NCBI RefSeq assembly: GCF_022601975.1
Contig: NZ_JAKVIR010000004.1
Location: forward strand, 174,072-238,071
Reading direction: 5' to 3'
From: Pontibacter sp. E15-1
GTDB taxonomy: Bacteria; Bacteroidota; Bacteroidia; Cytophagales; Hymenobacteraceae
DNA length: 64,000 bases
Below are positions 16,435 to 25,197 of the stretch, one piece after another. The notes under the pieces were generated by a model. It was not told the origin of the DNA. It made no database searches and saw only the letters and a program-made list of their open reading frames with translations. A program made the position numbers and the translations under genes. How positions within the stretch are numbered: the stretch's first letter is position 1; each line of letters begins with the position of its first letter.

Positions 16435-17726
16435 TAGTCTCTGAACAGGTAGTTGACGCCGATATTCATCGAGCCGGACGTTATACTATAAAAGGTATAG
16501 GTGGAGAGGGTACCTGGTGCCACATACATGGCAGAGAGTTCATACCGCTTCCCAATCACAGCGCCCGCCCTGACAGCGTAAGTAGACCAGGAGCCAAGCA
16601 GATCCATGTACTCGTCATGTTTATAAACGGACGGGTTTTCGACGTTTGGATTTACATACCTTTTCTGGTACATGTTTTTGGAGTAGTTCGAAAAGTTAAG
16701 CGATGGCCCGATCCCGAGAAAGAGCTTGAAGTTATCTTTGTTGTAAAGGTTGTAGAGCAGCTGCGGCATGAGATAGGCCGTTTGCATGGTCACGTCGTAG
16801 GTCAGGTCATAGCGCGTGGAGCTAGAGATCTGCTCAGTTGCTTCCATGTGGTAGCTAGCGTTCTGTAAGCCAACCTCCAGCCGTAGCACCGTTTTCCTGA
16901 CGTGCTTGTTTACGAACGCATCTACCCCAAACGTAACGTGCGGCGCATAAGAGGGCGCATTTTCCGACGATTCTGAAAAAGGAGGCCGGCCTTTTACTTC
17001 CATAACGCTTCTGCTCAGCGCAACCCCGGCAAAAAAGCTGGCGCCTACTTGCCAACGCTTGTCTTTTGCAAGTTCCGCGTTGCTCAGTCCGTTAAACTTG
17101 CCCAATATTTTCTCTAAGTCGACCTCCCTGTAATCAGCCGCTTCGATCTCGCGCTTCAGCTTGTCAGTGAGCAGGCCTTTCTTCTGTGCCAGGATCATCA
17201 GCTGTCCCTTGTAAAACTGCTGCGTCACAATCAGGTGGCTGTTTGTGTCTTTGTAGTAGCGCCTGTAAATCAGTTCCTGCGGCTGTGTCGTGCCTTTTTC
17301 CAGAATAAAATACCGCTGTTTGATGTGGTCTTTGTAGGCATACAGCGTTACAATCGCGTTGTCCAGGCGTTTTTTCAGGAATACCCTGTCGGTGAGCACA
17401 GTCGTGTCCGGGCGGCTATAGAGCAGGTTGTCCTTGTGCACCTCGTTCATGGTCAACGGCCCCTCATACCGCTGATACGCCTCGAAGCCGGTAACCTCGA
17501 AATAGCTGGCGTTGCTGGCAGAAAACTCCTGCGCCGCGCTGTTGCTGGCACTGGCGCTGAAGGAAAACGTCCTGGGGTTAATCTCCCACTCTTTGTAATC
17601 GATAAAGCCCTGCAGCGTGTCGCCCGCTGTGGTCACGACGAAGCCTTTTTTGTAATTAGACTGGGCAACTGCCAGGGAAGGAAGCAGGAGCAGAAAGAAA
17701 AGCCAGGGGAGGATATTTGTTTTCAT
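16434..17726 (-). CDS. Outer-membrane beta-barrel protein of unknown function
   Basis: The 430-residue product has a signal peptide (WLFFLLLLPSLAVAQ). Residues 25-200 contain KKGFVVTTAGDTLQGFIDYK and KGQLMILAQKKGLLTDKL, a periplasmic-type N-domain seen in many Cytophagales proteins. From about 215 (WQVGASFFAGVALSRS) alternating strands to the C-terminal GVNYLFRD indicate an outer-membrane barrel ending in an aromatic residue near the tail. The TAG stop lies within the CTAG site used by the adjacent 111-bp element. No specific role can be assigned. Confidence 0.8.
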   Translation of the reverse strand: MKTNILPWLFFLLLLPSLAVAQSNYKKGFVVTTAGDTLQGFIDYKEWEINPRTFSFSASASNSAAQEFSASNASYFEVTGFEAYQRYEGPLTMNEVHKDNLLYSRPDTTVLTDRVFLKKRLDNAIVTLYAYKDHIKQRYFILEKGTTQPQELIYRRYYKDTNSHLIVTQQFYKGQLMILAQKKGLLTDKLKREIEAADYREVDLEKILGKFNGLSNAELAKDKRWQVGASFFAGVALSRSVMEVKGRPPFSESSENAPSYAPHVTFGVDAFVNKHVRKTVLRLEVGLQNASYHMEATEQISSSTRYDLTYDVTMQTAYLMPQLLYNLYNKDNFKLFLGIGPSLNFSNYSKNMYQKRYVNPNVENPSVYKHDEYMDLLGSWSTYAVRAGAVIGKRYELSAMYVAPGTLSTYTFYSITSGSMNIGVNYLFRD

Positions 17727-17979
17727 AAGAGTATACTATATAGGTATGTATCGGCAAATATATATAGTCATCTTGAGTTTATGTGCTTTTTTACATACCA
17801 TACTTGGTTTTTTATGTGAAGCGCACTTAGAGGTGGGTATGATGTGCGGGTGTAGTGGCTTACGGAGCCTGCACAGGGTATGGCCGAGGCGGTAGGGTAT
17901 ACCCTATGCAGCTGGCCTTGAGGGCATGCGGCATACCTGTTGCGTGCGTCGCATAGCAGCGAATGCTACCCTGAAAAGA

Positions 17980-18594
17980 TTACTGGGCTGCGCCCTGGGC
18001 CACCAACTCCAGCCGCCCGACAATGGTGCCCGGGGCCAGGAGGGTGCCGGGCGACAGAACGGCATTTGCCCCGATCTTGCTGCGGTCGCCTACCAGGGCC
18101 CCGAATTTCTCGGTGCCGGTTTGCAGGGGAACACCGTTAGCCATTACCTGAATCTGCTTGTCGGGGCGCTCGTTGAAGTGGTTGGCGACGATAGCGCCCG
18201 CCTCGAAATTGACGTGGCTGCCGATCAGGCTGTCGCCGATGAAATTGAAGTGGGCCACGGCGCTGTGGTGCAGCAGAACGCTGCTCTTCACCTCGCAGCC
18301 TGTGCCGATTACGGTGCCCTTGCCCATGAAAACGCCGCCACGCAGGTACGCATGCGCCCCGATAAAGCAATCCTCTGAAACGATAACTGGCGCTTTCAGC
18401 ACAACATGCCGCTCTACCGTAGCCGACCGGTGCACCGCCACGCCTTCCGTGATGGTATAGCTGTCGTCGAGGCCGCTGATTTTAGCTTCCAGAATGGCTT
18501 TCAGGTTTTGCGTCACTTCCCAGGGCAGGTCGTGCTGCTGGGCAGGGAACACGGCGGAGAAGCCTGCGATGAAGCTGTCGATGGAGGGGTGCAT
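17980..18594 (-). CDS. LpxA-family left-handed beta-helix acyltransferase
   Basis: The 204-residue product is dominated by hexapeptide repeats ([LIV]Gxxxx) from about residue 45 to 195, for example VVLKAPVIVSEDCFIGAH, KGTVIGTGCEVKSSVLLH and GDRSKIGANAVLSPGTLL. This resembles the acyltransferase half of GlmU and LpxA/LpxD-like proteins, but no pyrophosphorylase domain is present. HFNFIGDSLIGSHVNFEAG is close to the GlmU C-domain. It probably acetylates or acylates a sugar or nucleotide-sugar. The 253-base spacer beyond it holds a perfect palindrome TAGGGTATACCCTA (17893-17906). Confidence 0.8.
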   Translation of the reverse strand: MHPSIDSFIAGFSAVFPAQQHDLPWEVTQNLKAILEAKISGLDDSYTITEGVAVHRSATVERHVVLKAPVIVSEDCFIGAHAYLRGGVFMGKGTVIGTGCEVKSSVLLHHSAVAHFNFIGDSLIGSHVNFEAGAIVANHFNERPDKQIQVMANGVPLQTGTEKFGALVGDRSKIGANAVLSPGTLLAPGTIVGRLELVAQGAAQ

Positions 18595-18831
18595 GGCTGG
18601 CTTATTTAGCTAAGTGCATGTTTGAAATTCATCTTCTGGGCGGCAAATTGTCCATAAAGGAACCTGAGTTACCCTATTATCGCCCCGTAGGGCTGCTATG
18701 CTGCTCAAAAAAGGCTTCGCCAGAATCCATTATGAACAATTTTCGCTGCCAATAACGAAATATATACAAGCTTTGGAGCAGGAGGTATACAAGGAGGAGG
18801 TATACAATATGCCTATCGGGGCCTAAGTCAG

Positions 18832-19680
18832 TTATTTACACGTGTACGTGATCAATGCTTTTTCCAATACCCTGCCGGTGAAATCCTTTCTCACCTGTTT
18901 TATAGGGAAGCCTTGCTCATTGTACTCATACGAGTAGGTGGATGAGTTTACCGAATAGGGATTGTTGATAATTGTGCTTCCTTTCGTGTCCTTCAACTCG
19001 TAGGTAACAATATTATGGCTACTCGCTATAGGCGAAGTATATACCTGTGGCAACGACGAGTATATACTCGCCTTGTCATCGTAAGTGATCTCAATGGAAC
19101 CTGCTTCAACGCCCGAGCTGCTATACATCTGTATTTTGCTTACGTCTCCATTTTTGTACTCGTAGGTTTCGGATCCTACGGATGTGTTTCCTATAACGCC
19201 AAATACAAAGTGGTTCACTTTCCTAGCTACCAAGGACGCAGCTGTGTATTCATACAGAGCGTACCGGTATAGGTCGTGCTGAACGTTGTTTAAGACATAG
19301 TCAGTCGCTTTTATAAGCCTGCCCTTAGCATCATATTCATAGCTGATATAATATTTCGGGACGCCATCATAATCATAGTTTGCTTTCAGAATTTTACCCT
19401 TTGCGTCATACTCATAAGTGATGGTGATAGCGTATGGCGCTTGATTTGAGCCTTTGTTAAACTTTTCTATTCTCAATAATTTGTCATTGGCGTCATAGTA
19501 GTACTTACTGGATTGGCCCCTGTCCCCTGAGTTGATTTCAGTCAGGAGGCAAGCTGGCCTTACAGGTTCATCTGGTTTTATCGCATCAGGTTTTATAGTG
19601 TCTCCGCCACTCTTTTCACATGATGTGCATATAAATAGAAAGGCATAAAAGTATACCAGTCGCCATAGGGTAATTTTCAT
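18832..19680 (-). CDS. YD-repeat-like lipoprotein
   Basis: The 282-residue product has a signal ending FICTSC, a lipobox. The body carries Rhs/YD-type units (YYYDANDKLLRIEKF, YEYDAKGKILKANYDYDG, YEYDAKGRLIKATDY, YEYKNGDVSKIQMY, YSYEYNEQGFPIKQ). There is no toxin or RhsA core and the length is far below that of Rhs proteins; this is a small surface lipoprotein family of Bacteroidota. A paralogue lies at 54473-55333, and both end in an aromatic stretch closing with Cys-Lys. The DNA is AT-richer than its neighbours. Confidence 0.75.
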   Translation of the reverse strand: MKITLWRLVYFYAFLFICTSCEKSGGDTIKPDAIKPDEPVRPACLLTEINSGDRGQSSKYYYDANDKLLRIEKFNKGSNQAPYAITITYEYDAKGKILKANYDYDGVPKYYISYEYDAKGRLIKATDYVLNNVQHDLYRYALYEYTAASLVARKVNHFVFGVIGNTSVGSETYEYKNGDVSKIQMYSSSGVEAGSIEITYDDKASIYSSLPQVYTSPIASSHNIVTYELKDTKGSTIINNPYSVNSSTYSYEYNEQGFPIKQVRKDFTGRVLEKALITYTCK

Positions 19681-19870
19681 AACTTATGTTAGAAGGTTTA
19701 TATCATAAAGATAGATGTATAACTTGTCTTACCCAAATTCACTTTTGTCTTCCTTTTAAGGCATAGGCTCTTAAATTTTAAGGTTGTAAAGCATCAGGTA
19801 AACATACCTAATCCATATGTTCAGGAAGGTGTTGAAAGTCTAATAGAGGAGGGCAAAAATAAATTTCCCT

Positions 19871-19897
19871 TAAAGTCTATAAAATCCATAGACTTTA
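19871..19897. promoter_or_regulatory. Operator-like palindrome upstream of TauE/SafE gene
   Basis: Arms TAAAGTCTAT and ATAGACTTTA are perfect complements around a 7-base spacer. Its inner core GTCTAT-N7-ATAGAC has the same spacing as the site over the TonB receptor promoter (24949-24967). It is 190 bases upstream of the exporter start. The spacer 19681-20089 also holds the palindrome at 20001 and otherwise shows nothing. Confidence 0.5.
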
Positions 19898-20000
19898 TAT
19901 TTATTTGCATCAGCTAACACGGAAAACACTTTCGGCTCCGGGCGCTCCACTGCTTGTCGGTCGAGATGGCGTCTGGCGCAGGTGGCCCGCAGTAGGCTAA

Positions 20001-20044
20001 GAGCATGTTCAACGTTTGCTTCCAAAAACGAAATTTGAACATGC
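20001..20044. repeat. 44-bp imperfect palindrome (GAGCATGTT family)
   Basis: GCATGTTCAA (20003-20012) pairs with TTGAACATGC (20035-20044). The same outer sequence occurs at the ends of the 96-bp element at 57701 and as a single end at 18614, so this is probably two element ends with little between them. Confidence 0.55.
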
Positions 20045-20089
20045 GCTGAAGGACAAAAATCACCTCCAACATTTAAACAGAAAAGAAGA

Positions 20090-20968
20090 ATGAAGACTAT
20101 CTACTGGTATGGCACAAGCCTTACACTCGCATTGGCTGCGCTGGCCTTGCTCTTTTTTACGGGTGTGCATCACCTACTGCTACACGCGGTTCCGCTGGCT
20201 GTGAGCGAGCACATTACCTCAGAGCTTTTCCTGTATATCCTGGCGGGCTTCGTGGCCCAGATGATTGACGGGGCGCTGGGAATGGCCTACGGCGTGAGCT
20301 CCACCACTTTCCTGATGGCGATGGGCGTGCCGGCGGCGGCGGCCAGTGCCAGCGTGCATACCTCCGAGATTTTCACCAGCGGGGTTTCCGGCCTAATGCA
20401 CCTCAAGTTCGGGAACGTGAACCGGAAGCTGTTCCAGACGCTGCTGCTGCCCGGTGTGGTTGGCGCGATCCTGGGGGCGTACATCCTCTCCTCGATGGAG
20501 GAGTATGACTACATCATTAAGCCCATCGTGTCTGGGTATACCTTCGTGCTGGGCATCCTGATTCTGCGCAAGGCCTACGCGCTACGGAAAGAGGGCGTGG
20601 AAGTGAAAAACGTGGCGCCGCTGGCGATCTTCGGGGGCTTCATGGACTCGATAGGCGGCGGGGGCTGGGGCCCGATCGTGTCGTCTACGTTGATGGCGCG
20701 CGGCAACTCGCCCCGCTTCACCATCGGCTCGGTAAACCTGGCAGAGTTCTTCGTGGCGCTGGCCTCCTCGCTCACCTTCTTCACCATGATCGGGCTGATG
20801 CACTGGCAGGTAATTGTGGGGCTGATTATCGGAGGGGTGTTCGCCGCGCCGATCGGGGCATCGCTCACCAAGCGCCTCCCGGTAAAAACCATCATGCTCA
20901 CGGTGGGCGTTTTGGTGATCCTCATCAGCTCCCGGACAATCGTGCTGGCGGTGCTGGCGCTACTGTAA
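20090..20968 (+). CDS. TauE/SafE-family anion exporter
   Basis: The 292-residue membrane protein has eight or so helices in two halves, each with the family motif region: FVAQMIDGALGMAYGVSST and FMDSIGGGGWGPIVSSTL. Family members export or import sulfite, sulfoacetate or similar organosulfur anions. An Rrf2 regulator with Cys ligands lies 4.2 kb away with a large TonB receptor, and matching palindromes precede the exporter and the receptor, so a role in sulfur handling is likely. The substrate is inference. Confidence 0.88.
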   Translation: MKTIYWYGTSLTLALAALALLFFTGVHHLLLHAVPLAVSEHITSELFLYILAGFVAQMIDGALGMAYGVSSTTFLMAMGVPAAAASASVHTSEIFTSGVSGLMHLKFGNVNRKLFQTLLLPGVVGAILGAYILSSMEEYDYIIKPIVSGYTFVLGILILRKAYALRKEGVEVKNVAPLAIFGGFMDSIGGGGWGPIVSSTLMARGNSPRFTIGSVNLAEFFVALASSLTFFTMIGLMHWQVIVGLIIGGVFAAPIGASLTKRLPVKTIMLTVGVLVILISSRTIVLAVLALL

Positions 20969-20982
20969 AAGCAGTCTATCTG

Positions 20983-21030
20983 ACGCACGGATCGCCCTGT
21001 ATAACTCCGGTTGTACAGGGCGATGTGCGT
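20983..21030 (+). terminator. Hairpin terminator after TauE/SafE gene
   Basis: ATCGCCCTGTA (20991-21001) pairs with TACAGGGCGAT (21014-21024), extended by ACGCAC/GTGCGT. There is no strong T run, so termination strength is uncertain. Confidence 0.6.
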
Positions 21031-21038
21031 TAGGGCTA

Positions 21039-21149
21039 GCGCTTCGCCAAATTAAAAATTAGAAATAAAGAATTAGGAATGATTCATAAAAGCCGTTTCT
21101 AGTCATCTAAAAACTAACGCTAATTCTGATAATTAAATTGGTCGAGTAC
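21039..21149. mobile_element. 111-bp IS630-related MITE, copy B
   Basis: The ends GCGCTTCGCCAAATTA and AATTAAATTGGTCGAGTAC are flanked by TA on both sides (21037-21038, 21150-21151); joining the flanks gives CTAG. Length and internal sequence match copy A at 16324. It lies in the non-coding stretch 20969-21736, which holds no gene but several repeats. Confidence 0.8.
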
Positions 21150-21256
21150 TAGCCAAAAGGAATTGACTTCCCTCAGAAAAGAAGGGGCAGTTGAATCCGG
21201 CCACAGGAAATAGCAATTGGCTTGCTGTGTATTTTCACTCCAAGTATAAGGCAATG

Positions 21257-21374
21257 CTGTCATTTCAAACATGCTTGAGGCGAGAGCCGAAGAGAGCCGG
21301 TGTAACTGAGAAGGATCTAGATTTTGCTGCCCTGAAACTATGATTCAGATTTCTCCCGATAGTCGAAAGGACAG
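21257..21374. repeat. Degenerate copy of the TGTCATTTCGA inverted repeat
   Basis: CTGTCATTTC at the left and the complement-like CAGATTTCTCCCGATAGTCG...GGACAG at the right resemble the arms at 4453-4532, with several changes and a longer loop. Confidence 0.4.
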
Positions 21375-21509
21375 TTTTGCTGGGCTTTTTACAGGAATTG
21401 CTGGGGGATTGGCTGTGTCTGTAAGGATAAATCCATGCCAGGCACGGCGGTATACCGTCGTCTATTATAATACCAATAGCAATTGATCGGTACACATAGA
21501 TCCTCATCA

Positions 21510-21596
21510 TGGCGCAAGCGTCCGCTTGTGCCTCACAAACAATCCAATCTGCCGCACACCGTCCGATAATAGCAGCACAAGCGGACGCTTGCGCCA
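21510..21596. repeat. Inverted repeat with perfect 22-bp arms
   Basis: Arm 21510-21531 (TGGCGCAAGCGTCCGCTTGT...) is the exact complement of 21575-21596, enclosing 43 bases. A single diverged arm is seen again at 62494-62516. This is an intergenic repeat family, not a gene. Confidence 0.75.
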
Positions 21597-21671
21597 ATGT
21601 TTGTAGACTCCAAATCCACGAAATAAAATGTACTCCATTACGCAAAGTCCATTCAATAATGGTATAAAAAT

Positions 21672-21719
21672 AAAAGCGCCATACCCCAGTGTTTCTCGGC
21701 ACTGGGGTATGGCGCTTTT
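21672..21719 (-). terminator. Strong intrinsic terminator of the TonB receptor gene
   Basis: AGCGCCATACCCCAGTG and its exact complement surround an 8-base loop, with A and T tracts on the two sides. It is 17 bases beyond the stop codon. Confidence 0.85.
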
Positions 21720-21736
21720 GGTGTTAGCGCTCCGGC

Positions 21737-24598
21737 CTACTTCGTCAGTAGTCCGTCCAGGGTAAGGGCTGCGTAGTAGAGGCCTCCAATGGTAGGGCCT
21801 GCTGCATACTGTATGTAACGGTTGTTGAAAATGTTGGCTCCGCCGACCTTTGCGGTAGCATTGGCTGCAGGCACTTTTAAGGTCAGTTGGGCATCGATGG
21901 TATGGTAACTGGGCACCGTGCCGTTGGCCAATGGGCTTTGCCACGCAAACGCGTCCTGCCAGCGCCATACCACATTAAAGCCCAGGTTCGGCAGTACCTC
22001 GCGGTTAGCAAACGACAGGTTGGTCGCCCATTTCGGAGTGTTGAAACCTGTTACAAAGATGTCTTGCTCGTCGTTACTTATGATGTTATTGTAGCTCACA
22101 TTGCCAGCCAGGGTGAATTTACTGGGGGTGTTATAAGTAAGGCCAAGCGAAGACCCGAAGTTGCGGTAGGTGTTCCGGGCATTGGTATATACCCTGTAGC
22201 GTGTCTGGCGGGCCCTGTTAGCTGCCAACATGTCCTGTATACTTGCGTCGGAACCTACCTGCCCCAACGTAGGCGCCGCTACCTCTACCTGCCCCAGAAA
22301 TCCGGTATAGGCGTTGAGGTAGGCATCTGCGTCTATCACAAAGGAGTTGTCGAGCAGCACGCTTTTATACCCCACTTCCACCGACCGGATGTGCTCTGGG
22401 CTGGTTACTGCGAGGTTGGCGATCCGGAGTAATTCTTTTTGCTGTTGCGCTGCCTGCTCCCGGGGTATGCCAGTTGTTACATCGCGGTTTACCGCCGCAT
22501 TAAATGCGTTTACGGAGGCCAGGGTATAGGAATTGTCAAGGTAGCCGAGGCCTTGATTGATATAAGCCAAGCCGCCAACGCGCCGCACATTGCCGTTGTT
22601 TACGTAAGACAGCGCCTCGAACAGCGACGGGAACCGGTAACCGCTCAGGAAAGAGGCCCTGAAGTGATGGCGCTCTGCCAGGGTATAAACCGCCGATAGC
22701 CTCGGGTTCAGCTTCGGGTCGAACTCAGGGTTATAGTCGAGGCGCAGCGAGCCGTACAGCTTCAGCCTGTCCTGCAGCAGCGATTTGGAAAGCTGCCCAA
22801 ACGCCCCTACTTTTTTGTAGTACACGTTGTTGCCGCCGGGCAGCGTCCTTTCACTGATTGGCCGCGAGAAGTCCACGAAGTTGTTGCCGTCCGGAATCAC
22901 CTCATACAACCGGGCGTCTGCTCCCAGCAACACATCCACAAAAGCTACTTTGTCTGACAAATCCCATTGGGCATCGGTATGGTACAGACGGCTCTGCTGC
23001 GTTAGCCAGGCACCCCCGGTAGGCGAAGCGCCGGGCACTACAGCGCCATGGTCCCAGTTATTAATGTGGGTGATGGTGTTTTTCAGTTCCTCGAAGGCCG
23101 CCGTGCCCGGTTGTGGCCGTCCCTGGTCTGCCGCCTGTCGCGCCAGTGCCATGGCTGTGGCCAGATCCGTGTCTTTGTCCAGCTCCGTTTGCAGGGCAGC
23201 CTTAAACTTTGCTCCCCATACCGCATTGGTGCCGCCGCCGCTTATGTCCAGGTTATCAGCAAGTGGTTTCACATTGTAGGAATCGCCGGTGTTCTCCAAT
23301 GAGATATAAGACCGGACGGTATAATGCGTGCCTTTCAGCTCCAGCCGGTGGTTTTGCACCACCACATTGTCAAGCTGTATCTTATTTCCGCGCTGAAAAA
23401 CGCCATCCATCTTACCCACGCGGTAGCCATACGACAGTTCGGTCTGCTCGTTCAGGCGATAGTGCAGCGCAGCATCAAACTTAAGGTTATCCACGGTTGG
23501 GCTCACCAGTTCGCGTTCCCAATAGCCTGTGCGCCTCACCACAAACGACTGGTTTCTGCCGCCATACTGCACGCCGCTGATGGTCACGGCATTGTTGATC
23601 TCGTCGCCATACCTGTTCCAGGCATCGTAAGCGGGGTTTGCATCCCCTGACAGTTCCGCGAAGGCTGGGTTAGCCGTGTTGAGGTTGTTTGGATTCTGGT
23701 CGGTGGCGGTGTTGGCGCGCCAGTCGGTGCCGTGCATGTAGCTGGCGTTTACTTTAAAGGCCCACGTGTCATTAAAAGCCCTGGCATACCGCACAGCGGT
23801 TTCTGTGAGCAGGCTTGGCCCATGGTCGATGCCATCCACATGGTTGAGGCCGGTTTTCTGGTACACGCTCAGGCCCTGGTGCGCGAAGGGGTTTCTGGTG
23901 ATCAGGTTGGCCATCCCGTTGATGGCGTTCATGCCATACAGCGCTGAGGCGGCCCCGGGCGTAATCTCCACGCTGGCAATATCCAGTTCTGTGGGGCCAA
24001 TGGCGTTGCCCAAAGGCACGCCCAGGGTGGCTGCCTGCATGTCTACGCCGTCCACTAGTTGCATGAAGCGGTAATTATTCGGAGAGTTGAACCCGCGGGT
24101 ATTCGGCACTTTAAAGGTAAGGCTGGCCGTCGTCATCTGTACGCCCTTCACATTCTCCAGGGCATCGTAAAAGCCAGGCGCCGGCGACTCCCGGATGGCC
24201 CGGATATCAAGCTGCTCCACGGCTATCGGGGAGCGCAGTTGGCTATCAGACATGCGGGAGGCCGAGATCACCACCTCTTTTCCCAGCATGGTCTGGGTCA
24301 CCAGGGCAATGTTTAGTTTGGAGCCCAGGTGCTGGACCACTATTTCCTGGGGCTGAAACCCAATGGAGGAGAACACGACCGTAAACGGGAAAGCGAGCTT
24401 GGTACGCACCGAAAACTCACCCGAAACCTCGGAAGCTGTGCCTGTGCCCGTGCCTTTTATATAAACACTCACGCCCGGCAAAGGCTCTTTCGTGTTTTGA
24501 TCGATAACCTGACCGGATATTTCGATAAAGTTGGTTTCCTGGGCAACGGTAAACAAGGGAACCAGGAGGGCGATTATAAACAAGTATATAATTTTCAT
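21737..24598 (-). CDS. TonB-dependent outer-membrane receptor
   Basis: The start at 24598 gives a signal peptide (MKIIYLFIIALLVPLFTVAQ) and 953 residues; an earlier Met at 24691 adds a non-signal extension. A carboxypeptidase regulatory-like domain follows (ISGQVIDQNTKEPLPGVSVY, to about 100), then the plug (RESPAPGFYDALENVKGVQM, LVDGVDMQ, GMNAINGMANLITRNPF) and a 22-strand barrel. No SusD partner is adjacent, so it is not a typical Sus pair. A promoter overlapped by a palindrome lies at 24929-24967, giving a leader of about 325 nt. The Rrf2 regulator next to it suggests transport of a sulfur compound. Confidence 0.9.
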   Translation of the reverse strand: MKIIYLFIIALLVPLFTVAQETNFIEISGQVIDQNTKEPLPGVSVYIKGTGTGTASEVSGEFSVRTKLAFPFTVVFSSIGFQPQEIVVQHLGSKLNIALVTQTMLGKEVVISASRMSDSQLRSPIAVEQLDIRAIRESPAPGFYDALENVKGVQMTTASLTFKVPNTRGFNSPNNYRFMQLVDGVDMQAATLGVPLGNAIGPTELDIASVEITPGAASALYGMNAINGMANLITRNPFAHQGLSVYQKTGLNHVDGIDHGPSLLTETAVRYARAFNDTWAFKVNASYMHGTDWRANTATDQNPNNLNTANPAFAELSGDANPAYDAWNRYGDEINNAVTISGVQYGGRNQSFVVRRTGYWERELVSPTVDNLKFDAALHYRLNEQTELSYGYRVGKMDGVFQRGNKIQLDNVVVQNHRLELKGTHYTVRSYISLENTGDSYNVKPLADNLDISGGGTNAVWGAKFKAALQTELDKDTDLATAMALARQAADQGRPQPGTAAFEELKNTITHINNWDHGAVVPGASPTGGAWLTQQSRLYHTDAQWDLSDKVAFVDVLLGADARLYEVIPDGNNFVDFSRPISERTLPGGNNVYYKKVGAFGQLSKSLLQDRLKLYGSLRLDYNPEFDPKLNPRLSAVYTLAERHHFRASFLSGYRFPSLFEALSYVNNGNVRRVGGLAYINQGLGYLDNSYTLASVNAFNAAVNRDVTTGIPREQAAQQQKELLRIANLAVTSPEHIRSVEVGYKSVLLDNSFVIDADAYLNAYTGFLGQVEVAAPTLGQVGSDASIQDMLAANRARQTRYRVYTNARNTYRNFGSSLGLTYNTPSKFTLAGNVSYNNIISNDEQDIFVTGFNTPKWATNLSFANREVLPNLGFNVVWRWQDAFAWQSPLANGTVPSYHTIDAQLTLKVPAANATAKVGGANIFNNRYIQYAAGPTIGGLYYAALTLDGLLTK

Positions 24599-24928
24599 AA
24601 GAAATAGCAGCGATGAATTTGAAAAGGTAAGACGCAACTTATCGGAGGCTTTCTTTTGAGGCACGGGGTATTGCCGTGCTTGCAAAGCCAAGCTGTGAAG
24701 TTGCTAGCTAAAGCAAACCGCAGACGCATTCCCCGCCAGGTGAATACCTCATCCGTTTGAGTGTGATCGTCGATTATAAGACTGAAACTACTTCACTGAG
24801 CCAGTGAAAAAAAGAGGGGAGATGCCAGAAACGACTGACACAGAAGTTAACAACAACACGAAAAGCTGTGCTGCTGCATAAAGAATGCTAGATTGGCAAT
24901 GCCTTGGATGGAATGGGGAATGTTCATG

Positions 24929-24967
24929 GCAAACATATAAAACTAAATCTCTACCAAATTGATAGAC
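24929..24967 (-). promoter_or_regulatory. TAnnTTTG promoter with overlapping GTCTAT-N7-GTAGAG operator
   Basis: On the minus strand TTG (24957-24955), 17 bases, then TATGTTTGC (24937-24929) fits the Bacteroidota primary sigma consensus exactly. The quasi-palindrome 24949-24967 (GTCTATCAATTTGGTAGAG) covers the -33 box, as a repressor site would. It shares half-site and spacing with 19875-19893. The spacer 24599-25197 otherwise holds no gene; a hairpin GCACGG...CCGTGC lies at 24660-24678 in the leader. Confidence 0.6.
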
Positions 24968-25197
24968 AAACAAAATTCATTTTGCCATCATTTCCTACAA
25001 ACACGCTTGAAATATTTTGAAGTTTATGAATGAGAGGTAGTTAAGGAGAGACGATAATCAGCAGGAATACCCGATCTGTAACAGGCCATTACCTAATGAA
25101 CAGGCTGTAAACGAGCGAATTCATGCTGCTATACTTCTCAGCGTAAAGCGCTTGCAGGAAGTGGGGTGGGATGAGAAAAGAATGGAAGCAGGGGTGA

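Noticed and set aside
18832..19680. Rhs toxin gene
   Set aside because: The YD-type units are few, the protein is under 300 residues with a lipobox and there is no variable toxin tip or immunity gene.
24599..24925. SAM or cobalamin riboswitch in the TonB receptor leader
   Set aside because: Neither the SAM-I core nor the cobalamin box is present in either orientation.
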